Positions 18,845-26,371 of a stretch of DNA of 64,000 nucleotides are shown here, piece by piece. Below the pieces are notes generated by a model. That model ran no database searches. It saw only the letters and a program-made list of their open reading frames with translations, and was not told where the DNA came from. The stretch is from contig NZ_MAIQ01000005.1 in the NCBI RefSeq assembly GCF_001678845.1, positions 4,925 through 68,924 of the forward strand, read 5' to 3'. Source of the DNA: Christensenella intestinihominis (GTDB taxonomy: Bacteria; Bacillota; Clostridia; Christensenellales; Christensenellaceae). The position numbers and the translations under genes were made by a program. Position 1 is the first letter of the stretch; each line of letters begins with the position of its first letter.

Positions 18845-19945
18845 ATGAAAAAAGTACTGAGCATTGTGATCGCCGCAGTTATGCTGCTTACATGCGCACT
18901 GGCGGGCTGCGCCGCCCAGACGGCAAGCGAACCTTCCGCGAGCACGGAAGCGTCCACGGAGCAATCCACAGAGGCATCCGCATCCGCGGAAGAAAGCGCG
19001 TCTGCAGACGCAAATGCGGGAGATGTGGAGATGGTTCCCGTGGACAGCGAATACGCGCGTGTCGATATGGTAAACAAGGAGCCCGAAAAGCCGTTGCGGC
19101 TGGCGTTCCTTTCACTCCAGAATAATGCGTTCTTTGACCTGGTGGCGCAGGGCGCGGAAGTCGGCAAACAGCTGATGGCGGACCACAACGTGACGGTCGA
19201 CTATATCGTAATGGGCGACACGATGGACGCGCAGACCGTGAATACGGCAATGGACGCGGCGATTGTGCAGAAATATGACGGCATTATTGTAACGCCTTTC
19301 TCGGTTGGTACGGAAGCGTACATTGATAAGGCCGTGGATGCGGGCATTCCGGTTATCACACTGTACGGCGAGAGCACGGAACCGAGCAAGAGGATGCTTT
19401 TCATCGGCCAGGATGCGTATTCCGCAGGCAAGATTGTCGGGGAATATGTTGCGGATAAATATCCCGAGGGCGGAAAATACGGCATCGTGACAGGCGTGTT
19501 CGGCGTTGAGGTATTTGAAGGACGCAATTCCGGTTTCAAGGATGGTCTTGCGAAAAATGGAGCAGAGTGGGAAGAAGTCGGGGTTATGGAATCGGCCGAC
19601 AGCGCGGACAAGGTATATTCCATCACAAAGGATTACCTGACGGCCAACCCGGACCTTAAAGCGGTTTACGTATCCTCGGGCGGCAATTACGGCGCCTCCA
19701 AAGCAATCGAGGAAAAAGGACTTTCGGACCAGGTGATTTCCGCGGGACATGACGAGGTTCCGGATAACCTCGAGTATGTTGCCGACGGCCAGATGGTTGT
19801 AATCAGCCAGGATACGATGGGCGTTGCGGTTTCGAGCCTGATCTATATGTACAACTACCTTGTAGGCGGCGTTGAGCCGGAATCCGACGTGATCCCGTCC
19901 AATTCCTTCATGATCGACAAAGACAACGTTTCGGATTATCTTTGA
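18845..19945 (+). CDS. Sugar-binding lipoprotein (system A)
   Basis: A periplasmic-binding-protein type I (RbsB-like) solute receptor of 366 residues, anchored as a lipoprotein: signal peptide with lipobox LAGC, lipidated Cys22. A low-complexity Ser/Glu/Ala/Thr linker (about 27-60) separates the anchor from the binding domain. The binding domain includes DAAIVQKYDGIIVTPFS and GHDEVPDNLEYVADGQ, typical of sugar receptors. I start at 18845 because GGAGGAG precedes it by six bases; the frame is open further upstream but without signal-peptide logic. The linker closely resembles that of the system C receptor. Confidence 0.9.
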   Translation: MKKVLSIVIAAVMLLTCALAGCAAQTASEPSASTEASTEQSTEASASAEESASADANAGDVEMVPVDSEYARVDMVNKEPEKPLRLAFLSLQNNAFFDLVAQGAEVGKQLMADHNVTVDYIVMGDTMDAQTVNTAMDAAIVQKYDGIIVTPFSVGTEAYIDKAVDAGIPVITLYGESTEPSKRMLFIGQDAYSAGKIVGEYVADKYPEGGKYGIVTGVFGVEVFEGRNSGFKDGLAKNGAEWEEVGVMESADSADKVYSITKDYLTANPDLKAVYVSSGGNYGASKAIEEKGLSDQVISAGHDEVPDNLEYVADGQMVVISQDTMGVAVSSLIYMYNYLVGGVEPESDVIPSNSFMIDKDNVSDYL

Positions 19946-20018
19946 TAATCCGGGAGGACAATAGCCCTACCTGCGGCGGACGCCGCCGCCCTGAAAAAAA
20001 TGGCATCTCAGGGCGGCG
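19932..20018 (+). other. Two strong stem-loops after the receptor gene
   Basis: CGGATTATC/GATAATCCG with a TTT loop (19932-19952) spans the receptor stop codon. CGCCGCCCTG/CAGGGCGGCG (19984-20018) lies in the following gap. Neither has a T tract. Such hairpins commonly protect the 3' end of highly expressed receptor mRNA within ABC operons; that role is inference. Confidence 0.55.
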
Positions 20019-20065
20019 CGCCGGTTCCGCCGGTTACAAAAAAATTTATTAAGGAGAGCGGAAAA

Positions 20066-20434
20066 ATGGCAAAGAAAAGATATGTGATGGTAAATGAACT
20101 GAAACCCGAACATGTGGAGGATTATAAACGGCTGCATAAAACGTGCCTGGAAACCCAATTCAAGGGACAGCCCCAGGCGATGCGGGATTCGGGGGCAATT
20201 GAAACGCTGGTTTATATTTATAAGAATTTCAGCATCGTGTATATCGAGACGGAGCTTGAACTGGACGAAGTGTTTGAACGCCTCGGCAAGACGCATTCCA
20301 ACCAGATTTGGCAGGACGAGGCGAACCCGTGGTTTGCCGTGCCGACAACCTTCGACGGTGCGCAGGAAGCGCAGTACCTTGAGAAAATTTTTGATTCCAC
20401 CCAGATGATTAACGGTGAATTCAACGAGTTTTAA
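20066..20434 (+). CDS. RhaM-type sugar mutarotase
   Basis: This 122-residue protein belongs to the L-rhamnose mutarotase family (RhaM, PF05336), which interconverts alpha and beta anomers of a sugar. It shows the family arrangement: KRYVMVNELKPEH at the N terminus, YKRLH, a Ser-Gly-Ala turn, IETELELDE and a C-terminal WQDEANPWF stretch. It is slightly longer than RhaM (about 104 residues). AAGGAGAG precedes the ATG at 20066. It lies between the receptor and a sugar kinase, so it probably supplies the anomer the kinase needs. The operon has no rhamnose isomerase, rhamnulokinase or RhaD, so rhamnose is unlikely to be the substrate. Confidence 0.8.
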   Translation: MAKKRYVMVNELKPEHVEDYKRLHKTCLETQFKGQPQAMRDSGAIETLVYIYKNFSIVYIETELELDEVFERLGKTHSNQIWQDEANPWFAVPTTFDGAQEAQYLEKIFDSTQMINGEFNEF

Positions 20435-20462
20435 AGACAGCTCAGGAAAGGGGAAAAAGATT

Positions 20463-21410
20463 ATGGCTAAGGTTGCCGTTGTCGGAAGCCAGTTCGGGAT
20501 TCATTTTTTCCGCCCGAAGGCGCTTCCGGAAAAAGGCGAAACGGTAATGGCGCAGTCCTACAACAGTGAGATTGCGGCAAAAGGACTCGATACGGCCGTG
20601 GGGTGCCACAGGCTGGGCGTGCCGACCGCTTACTGCGGCTGCGTCGGCGAGGATGAATTCGGGAAACGTACGTTTGAATTCATGGACGACGAAAAGATGA
20701 CGACGCAATATGTGGTCGTTGATAAAAACAGCTTTACGGGCGTTGGAACGTGTATCATCGAAGACGGCGGGCAAAACTATGTAATTGTTGCGCGCGGCGC
20801 AAACGATGCGATTTCAAAGGAAGATATCGATAAATTTGAAAAGGACGGCCTGTTTGACGAGATCGAGTATATGGGAACCGGGCTTGAAATCAACCTCGAC
20901 ACCATGGCGTACGCCGTCAAAAGGGCATATGCGCACGGTGTGAAGGTGCTGCTCGACCCGGCCCCGGTAGCAGAATTTGACGAGTCGATTTATCCCTGCC
21001 TCGAATTTATCAAACCGAACGAAACAGAGGCGTCGGCGCTCACGGGGATCAACGTGACGAACGAGCAGAGCGCAATCCAGGCGGCGAGGTGGTTCCTTGC
21101 AAAGGGCGTCAGGCACGTGATTGTGACGCTGGGTGCGAACGGCGTGGTATTCGTCGACGATACGCACGAGCAGTATATCCCCTCGTTCAAGGTAAATGCC
21201 GTAGACGCGAGCGGCGCGGGAGATACCTTCGGCGGCGCATTCCTTGCGGGTATGGCAAAGGGCTACGATATTGCCGACGCAATTGTGTTCGCGAACGTGG
21301 CGGCAGGAATCAGTGTCACGAAGGTCGGGTGCATCGAATCGATGCCGCGCCTCAGTGAGGTGGAACAGTTTATCCGGGACAATAATATAACACTCGCATC
21401 GGCGAAATAA
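20463..21410 (+). CDS. PfkB/ribokinase-family sugar kinase
   Basis: This 315-residue kinase of the ribokinase superfamily phosphorylates the imported sugar with ATP. The C-terminal anion-hole motif DASGAGDTFGG is intact with its catalytic Asp, and PNETEAS and the ATP-side region VTLGANGVVFV are present. The N-terminal substrate loop that reads GGKGAN in ribokinases is AAKGLD here, so the sugar contacted may differ from ribose; deoxyribose is one candidate given the DeoC neighbour. The start at 20463 follows AGGAAAGGGG, 28 bases after the mutarotase stop. Confidence 0.88.
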   Translation: MAKVAVVGSQFGIHFFRPKALPEKGETVMAQSYNSEIAAKGLDTAVGCHRLGVPTAYCGCVGEDEFGKRTFEFMDDEKMTTQYVVVDKNSFTGVGTCIIEDGGQNYVIVARGANDAISKEDIDKFEKDGLFDEIEYMGTGLEINLDTMAYAVKRAYAHGVKVLLDPAPVAEFDESIYPCLEFIKPNETEASALTGINVTNEQSAIQAARWFLAKGVRHVIVTLGANGVVFVDDTHEQYIPSFKVNAVDASGAGDTFGGAFLAGMAKGYDIADAIVFANVAAGISVTKVGCIESMPRLSEVEQFIRDNNITLASAK

Positions 21411-21516
21411 TAAAAAACGATTCATTTTATCGCCGCGCAGCAACGGGATGCAGGACGCTGGAAAGCCGTTTTTCATACCGGTTTGTTTCGTGATGCGATT
21501 TACGGAGGGAAAAGAA

Positions 21517-22176
21517 ATGAAAGCAAACGACATTTTAAAGCATGTGGACCATACGCTCCTGAAGGCGGATTCAACATGGGGGCAAATCCAGCAGCTGACA
21601 GAAGAGGCGATTGAGAATAAAACCGCGTCCATCTGCATTCCGCCTACTTATATCAAACGGGTGAACGATAAGTATGGCGACAAAATCAATATCTGCACGG
21701 TGATCGGGTTCCCGCTTGGATACAGCGTCACGGCGGCTAAGGTTGTGGAAGCCAAGCAGGCAATTGCGGACGGCGCAAACGAGGTGGATATGGTCATCAA
21801 TATCTGCGATGCGAAAAACGGAGATTTCGGGAAAATCGAAGATGAAATACGGGAGATCAAGGCCGCGTGCGGAGATAAGATACTGAAGGTGATTATCGAA
21901 ACGTGCTATCTGACCGACGAGGAAAAGATTGCCATGTGCAAGGCGGTCACGAACGCAAAGGCGGACTATATCAAAACCTCCACGGGTTTTGGGACAGCCG
22001 GCGCGACCATTGAAGATATCATCCTTTTCCGGGAAAATATCGGGCCGAAGGTCAAAATGAAAGCGGCCGGCGGAATGAAAACCTATGAGGACATGGTGGC
22101 CTTCCTTGACGAGGGCGCAGACCGCCTTGGCACCAGCTCGGGCGTAAAGCTTGTCCTGGGGCACGAAGCAAAATAA
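21517..22176 (+). CDS. deoC: Deoxyribose-phosphate aldolase
   Basis: DeoC cleaves 2-deoxyribose-5-phosphate to glyceraldehyde-3-phosphate and acetaldehyde through a Schiff base. This 219-residue protein retains all catalytic residues: Asp91 in NEVDMVIN, Schiff-base Lys153 in YIKTSTGFG and relay Lys182 in KAAGGMK. Length is typical of the short Gram-positive DERA type. CGGAGGG lies before the ATG at 21517. Following a kinase, it would cleave the phosphorylated sugar. It is the first of three tandem DeoC-family genes and the only one with the complete active site. Confidence 0.95.
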   Translation: MKANDILKHVDHTLLKADSTWGQIQQLTEEAIENKTASICIPPTYIKRVNDKYGDKINICTVIGFPLGYSVTAAKVVEAKQAIADGANEVDMVINICDAKNGDFGKIEDEIREIKAACGDKILKVIIETCYLTDEEKIAMCKAVTNAKADYIKTSTGFGTAGATIEDIILFRENIGPKVKMKAAGGMKTYEDMVAFLDEGADRLGTSSGVKLVLGHEAK

Positions 22177-22206
22177 AAGAGGATCAAAATTCAGGAGGAT
22201 ATCAAG

Positions 22207-22875
22207 ATGACTAAAATTACACGTGAAATCGTCGAGCAGGGCATCGACGCTTCAATCGGCGCGGCGCCCGCGCCTACGGTTGAGCAGGTGACGGAATTTG
22301 CACAATCGACGATTCCCTATCACTTTGCGGCAATTGCAATCGAACCTTTCTATGTGCCTTATGTCGCGCCGATGTATCATGCGGCGGGAAAAAAGCTTTG
22401 CGCGCTGTGCAACTATCCGCTCGGCGGGATGACCTTCGAGGATAAATATGCGCAGGCCAAGCAGGCGATTGCAGACGGCGCGGACGAACTTGACTGCGGA
22501 ATCGATATCAGTGCGTTCATGTCCGGAAACTATAAAAAGGTGGAAGAGGACTTCAAGCCAATGCTTGAACTGGCGGACGGCAGGATCATCAAATGGCTGT
22601 ATTTTTGCAGCCTGATGACTGAGGACCAGCAGCTTAAATGCGTGGAAATCGCGGTTAAACTGGGCGTTCCTTTCCTCAAAACAAATCCGGGTTATGGATT
22701 CTCGACGACGCTTGACAACGTACGCCTTGTGAAAAAGAATTTCGGGGACGCCATCAAGATTATGACGTCGGGCGGCGTGCGGACGACAGAGGATGCAATC
22801 GCCATGATGGAAGCGGGAGCGTCCAGGATTGCGACAAGCTCCGCATTCAAAATCATGGAAGGCTTCGACCAGTAA
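22207..22875 (+). CDS. DeoC-family paralogue 2, relay lysine missing
   Basis: This 222-residue TIM-barrel protein aligns with the DeoC just upstream through NYPLGGM, GADELDCGIDI and FLKTNPGYGF. By eye it keeps the Asp (96) and the Schiff-base Lys (158), but the relay lysine is Met186 (IMTSGG in place of KAAGG), and the ST after the Schiff base is NP. It could be an aldolase with another substrate or mechanism, or a weakened DERA. AGGAGG lies just before the start, 30 bases after deoC. Product naming beyond DeoC-family would be guesswork. Confidence 0.8.
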   Translation: MTKITREIVEQGIDASIGAAPAPTVEQVTEFAQSTIPYHFAAIAIEPFYVPYVAPMYHAAGKKLCALCNYPLGGMTFEDKYAQAKQAIADGADELDCGIDISAFMSGNYKKVEEDFKPMLELADGRIIKWLYFCSLMTEDQQLKCVEIAVKLGVPFLKTNPGYGFSTTLDNVRLVKKNFGDAIKIMTSGGVRTTEDAIAMMEAGASRIATSSAFKIMEGFDQ

Positions 22876-22892
22876 GAAAGGCAGGAAAAAAG

Positions 22893-23525
22893 ATGGAATT
22901 AAATCAGACGGTACTCAAATGCGGGATGACGGAAGAATATATCGGCGATATTTGCCGTAAAGCCGCGGACAAAGGCTTATACAGCGTAAGCGTATTCCCG
23001 AGCGTCGTGGCCGCCGCGGTAAAGGCGCTGGAAGGGACGAATACGAAATGTTGCTCGTCGGTCAGCTATCCGCTGGGGGTCGACCTTCCCAAAATTAAGA
23101 TCAATGAAGCCAGGCTCGTAATCGGGGACGGCGCACAGGAGGTCTGCATGGTAATGAATGCGGCGGCTGTGAAAATGGGGGATTTCGACGTTGTTAAGGA
23201 GGAAGTGAAAGGCGTTGTAGACACGGCCCACGCCGCCGGATGCAAGGCTAAGGTAATGATTGAAACGGTACTCCTGACAAAAGAGCAGGTAAAAGCCGCG
23301 GCAGAGCTCGCGGATTCCCTCGGCGCGGATGTGATCCTGCCCTCGACAGGTTTTAAGCCCCTGCAGGCGCGCGAGGTGACAAGTGACGACATTGCGTACA
23401 TTGCCGGAATTGTAAAGAATGCCGAAATCGAAGCGGCGGGAACGATTGAAGACAGGCAGACTGCGGAAGCGATGCTTTCGGCAGGCGCAAAGAGAGTGGC
23501 GGCAGATGCGGCGCTCAATTTCTGA
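22893..23525 (+). CDS. DeoC-family paralogue 3, probable pseudoenzyme
   Basis: This 210-residue protein keeps the DeoC fold motifs (SYPLGVDLPKIK, VMIETVLLTKEQVK, PSTGF) but none of the catalytic residues by eye. Asp is Cys85 (QEVCMVMN), the Schiff-base Lys is Leu149 (VILPSTGF) and the relay Lys is Glu180 (EIEAAG). The reading frame is intact and has a ribosome site (AAAGGCAGG) 17 bases after paralogue 2, so it looks like a maintained gene rather than decay. A structural, allosteric or sugar-phosphate-binding role is inference. Confidence 0.78.
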   Translation: MELNQTVLKCGMTEEYIGDICRKAADKGLYSVSVFPSVVAAAVKALEGTNTKCCSSVSYPLGVDLPKIKINEARLVIGDGAQEVCMVMNAAAVKMGDFDVVKEEVKGVVDTAHAAGCKAKVMIETVLLTKEQVKAAAELADSLGADVILPSTGFKPLQAREVTSDDIAYIAGIVKNAEIEAAGTIEDRQTAEAMLSAGAKRVAADAALNF

Positions 23526-23551
23526 AAACATTTCTTTCCATGCTCAAATTT

Positions 23552-23595
23552 AGCAAAACGTCCCCTGAACAGTTCGGGGGACGTTTTGCTTTTTT
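23552..23595 (+). terminator. Terminator of the system A operon
   Basis: A perfect 14-base stem, AGCAAAACGTCCCC against GGGGACGTTTTGCT, followed by T residues. It ends the deoC cassette. Confidence 0.92.
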
Positions 23596-23657
23596 CCAAT
23601 TTTAATTTGTAACGACAAGTGTTCTATGTTACCTTATTATCAGAAAAACAACGTGAT

Positions 23658-25127
23658 CTAACTTTGCATTGCGGCAAGGATGCGGCCTTCGCTCGCATCC
23701 TTGTGGAGCATACGGTCGGCAATCCTTCCGCGGTTCAAAACAATGATGTAGGTGCTGAGCATCAGCAGTTCGGAAATTTCAGAGCTGCTGATGACAACTG
23801 TGCAGCCGTCCCGTACCTTCTCCTGAATCCACAGGTAAATGTCGTTGCGGGTGGAAACATCCACGCCCTTCGTTGGCTCGTCGAGTAATAGGATATCGCA
23901 GTCTGCGGTCATACAGCGCGCCAGAAGAACCTTTTGCTGGTTGCCGCCGCTTAAATTTAAAATCGGCTCGTTGATGTTTTGCAGCTTGATATCAAGGTCA
24001 ATCACGCTTTCGAGCGTGTCGGCGACCTGCCTTTGCGGGTCAATCAGTATATGGTCGACGGAATTGTGCGCGATCATGCAGTTCTCGGACACACTCAAAT
24101 TAGGAAAAATACCCTGCCGGATACGATCATCCGTCAGATATGCGACGCCATTTTTGATTGCATCGAAGGGATGGGTGAAGTGCGTTTTTTTCCCTTTGAG
24201 GAAAATGCTGCCGTCATCCTTGCTGAATTCGCCAATGATGGTTCGCAGGATAGCGGAGCGCCCGGAACCGACCGCTCCGGCAATACCCAGTATCTGGCCT
24301 TTGCGGGCCTTAAAGCTGATATCCCGATAAATGGGATTTTTTTCGAGGTTCCGGACCTCAAGCAAAGGTTCCCCCCTGTCGCTTCCGCTTATATGAAGGT
24401 CGTGGTTGAGCGCCCTGCCGGACATAATCAGGTGAAGTTCATCCTTGGTGATGCCGTTGACCGTGCCGCTGTATTTATTCGTACCGTCCACAAGCACGGT
24501 TACACTGTCGCAGTGATCGATAACCTCGTCAATCCGGTGTGTTATATAAATGACGCTGGTGCCGCGGGCCTTGATCTTGTGCAGGAGGTTAAAGACATAT
24601 ATTTGCTCTACGGCGGTAAGCCCGGCCGTGGGCTCGTCCATAATCAGTATCTCGGCATTTGCAATACACGCTTTTGCGATCGTGATAATATTTTTTTCGC
24701 TTCCGGAAAGATTCGATACCAATGTTGAGGGCGATTTTTGCAGATCGAAATAGTGCAGAAGTTCGGTGGTTTTTTTCTTCATATAGCGCCAGTGCATAAA
24801 AAAATCAAAAGGCCCTTTCCTGATACCGAGAAAGATGTTTTCCATAATCGAAAGACAATCGACAAGATTTGGTTGCTGGTATACGGTGAAAATACCGTTT
24901 TTTTGGGCTGCCATAGGGGATGAGGGCTGATAAGGCCGCCCGTTGAGGAGAATCTCTCCGGAATCAGGCATGAATACGCCGCCGAGGATATTCACAAGGG
25001 ATGTTTTTCCAGCGCCGTTGGGGCCGATGAGCGCATGGATTTCACCCTTCTCCATCCTGAAATCCACATGGTCAAGGAGAACGGACGAAAAGATTTTTTT
25101 GGTGACTTGCTTCATCTCAAGTAACAT
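23658..25127 (-). CDS. Orphan sugar ABC transporter ATP-binding protein
   Basis: This 489-residue double ABC ATPase of the RbsA/MglA family has GPNGAGKTS, signature LSGSEKNIITIAKAC and LIMDEPTAGLT in domain 1. Domain 2 has GAVGSGRSA, LSGGNQQKVLLAR and LLLDEPTKGVD. I chose the ATG at 25127 because GGAGGAA lies six bases before it; an in-frame GTG five codons upstream overlaps that site. No permease or receptor gene accompanies it on this strand. It lies between systems A and B and is divergent from an araC gene, so it might power another permease or substitute for one of the neighbouring ATPases. Confidence 0.9.
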   Translation of the reverse strand: MLLEMKQVTKKIFSSVLLDHVDFRMEKGEIHALIGPNGAGKTSLVNILGGVFMPDSGEILLNGRPYQPSSPMAAQKNGIFTVYQQPNLVDCLSIMENIFLGIRKGPFDFFMHWRYMKKKTTELLHYFDLQKSPSTLVSNLSGSEKNIITIAKACIANAEILIMDEPTAGLTAVEQIYVFNLLHKIKARGTSVIYITHRIDEVIDHCDSVTVLVDGTNKYSGTVNGITKDELHLIMSGRALNHDLHISGSDRGEPLLEVRNLEKNPIYRDISFKARKGQILGIAGAVGSGRSAILRTIIGEFSKDDGSIFLKGKKTHFTHPFDAIKNGVAYLTDDRIRQGIFPNLSVSENCMIAHNSVDHILIDPQRQVADTLESVIDLDIKLQNINEPILNLSGGNQQKVLLARCMTADCDILLLDEPTKGVDVSTRNDIYLWIQEKVRDGCTVVISSSEISELLMLSTYIIVLNRGRIADRMLHKDASEGRILAAMQS

Positions 25128-25347
25128 GACAGATTCCTCCACAACTAAATTTTAGGGGAAAGGAAGGGAAATAGAAATCTATAAAATTGTTCAAAAGGTC
25201 TGTGATTTTGCCTTCTTCGCAGGAATGCCATGAATTGCGGCTGCGACTGTGCTACTCTTTTAGGAACAGGCTGATCTGTGCGGCATGCATATGCCGTCCC
25301 ACTCACTTCCAGCCCATGATCGTTTTCCAAGCCACTGGGGATATAGT

Positions 25348-26169
25348 ATGAGTTACGATTCGATTTTTTTAAAAAGACCGAAGATTGCGCTGATTGAATG
25401 GATTGGCTCCGGAAAGAGGCGGCGACCCGAAAATATGGACTATACTGAGCTTGTAATCTGCATGGATGGAATGTCGGAGGTGTGCGCAGGCAGCGAATAT
25501 TCCCATATTGACCGCAGGCAGCTGCTGGTTTTGCAGGGAGGATGCGGTTATCGGCTGATGGCGGAAGTGCCGCAGAATGAGAAAATATTGCGTATTCTTT
25601 TGCATGATTATCAGATCAGGGGACATCCGGAAAATAAAATCATGGAAGAAGACTTTCTTTTCCTGCCGCTTTTGAAAAGCAGTGATTTTTTCCTCAATAG
25701 CTGCGCTTATCTCCAGCAGGAGTGGAACAGCAGGGACGGACCGGTGAAAAATGAGATTATTACCTCGGCCCTGTGTATCCTGTTGTATATCATTATTGAC
25801 GAGCTCAAAAGCATGGAGAGCGACATCTCGGATGTGACCGAGGTTACGCGCCGCTATATCGAACAAAATTACAACCGGGAGCTTAGCCTAACACAAATTG
25901 CTTCCGAAGTAAATTTTAGCATTTATTATCTTGCGCATCTTTTTAAGCGGGAAATGGGCGTCTCGCCCATGCAATATTTGATGAACTGCCGGATGGAAAA
26001 GGCCAAGGAGCTTTTGCTTGATACCGGGCGTACGATTTCGGATATTGCGGCGGAGGTGGGATATCCGAATAAAAATTATTTTACGATGCTGTTTAAACGC
26101 AACGTGGGCATTACGCCGGGAAAATTCAGGAAGGAAGGGCCAAAGGGCCGGGCAAGGGAGCGTCCGTAG
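25348..26169 (+). CDS. AraC-family regulator, probably of sugar system B
   Basis: This 273-residue regulator has an N-terminal cupin-like sensor region and two C-terminal HTH motifs: LTQIASEVNFSIYYLAHLFK and, about 50 residues on, ISDIAAEVGYPNKNYF. It ends in the family-typical GITPGKFRK. Such proteins usually activate sugar genes when bound to their sugar. It is divergent from the orphan ATPase and lies just upstream of system B in the same direction. I prefer ATG 25348 (GGGG eight bases ahead); the frame stays open upstream to 25285, so the start is uncertain. Confidence 0.85.
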   Translation: MSYDSIFLKRPKIALIEWIGSGKRRRPENMDYTELVICMDGMSEVCAGSEYSHIDRRQLLVLQGGCGYRLMAEVPQNEKILRILLHDYQIRGHPENKIMEEDFLFLPLLKSSDFFLNSCAYLQQEWNSRDGPVKNEIITSALCILLYIIIDELKSMESDISDVTEVTRRYIEQNYNRELSLTQIASEVNFSIYYLAHLFKREMGVSPMQYLMNCRMEKAKELLLDTGRTISDIAAEVGYPNKNYFTMLFKRNVGITPGKFRKEGPKGRARERP

Positions 26170-26192
26170 GAAAAAACTGCGGACGCTTTTTT
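26159..26192 (+). terminator. Terminator of the araC gene
   Basis: AGCGTCCG/CGGACGCT stem with a 13-base loop and T tract. The first arm overlaps the last codons of araC. Confidence 0.82.
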
Positions 26193-26241
26193 GTTTGGGA
26201 ACGAAAGACAAAATCCTGTACTTCCAAGCCAATTTTGTTAA

Positions 26242-26270
26242 TTGTTGTTGTTTTAAAAAGCAAATACAAT
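26242..26270 (+). promoter_or_regulatory. Promoter of sugar system B
   Basis: TTGTTG, 17 bases, TACAAT, ending about 100 bases before the ATPase start. The weak -35 would suit an activator-dependent promoter, consistent with the AraC neighbour. Confidence 0.55.
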
Positions 26271-26371
26271 GAAACCACAGTAAACGATAATCAATCCAAA
26301 CATTCAAAATGCCAAAAAAAAATCAAAAGTACGTATATAAAAATGAAGAGGAAACGAACGGAGGGGACATA

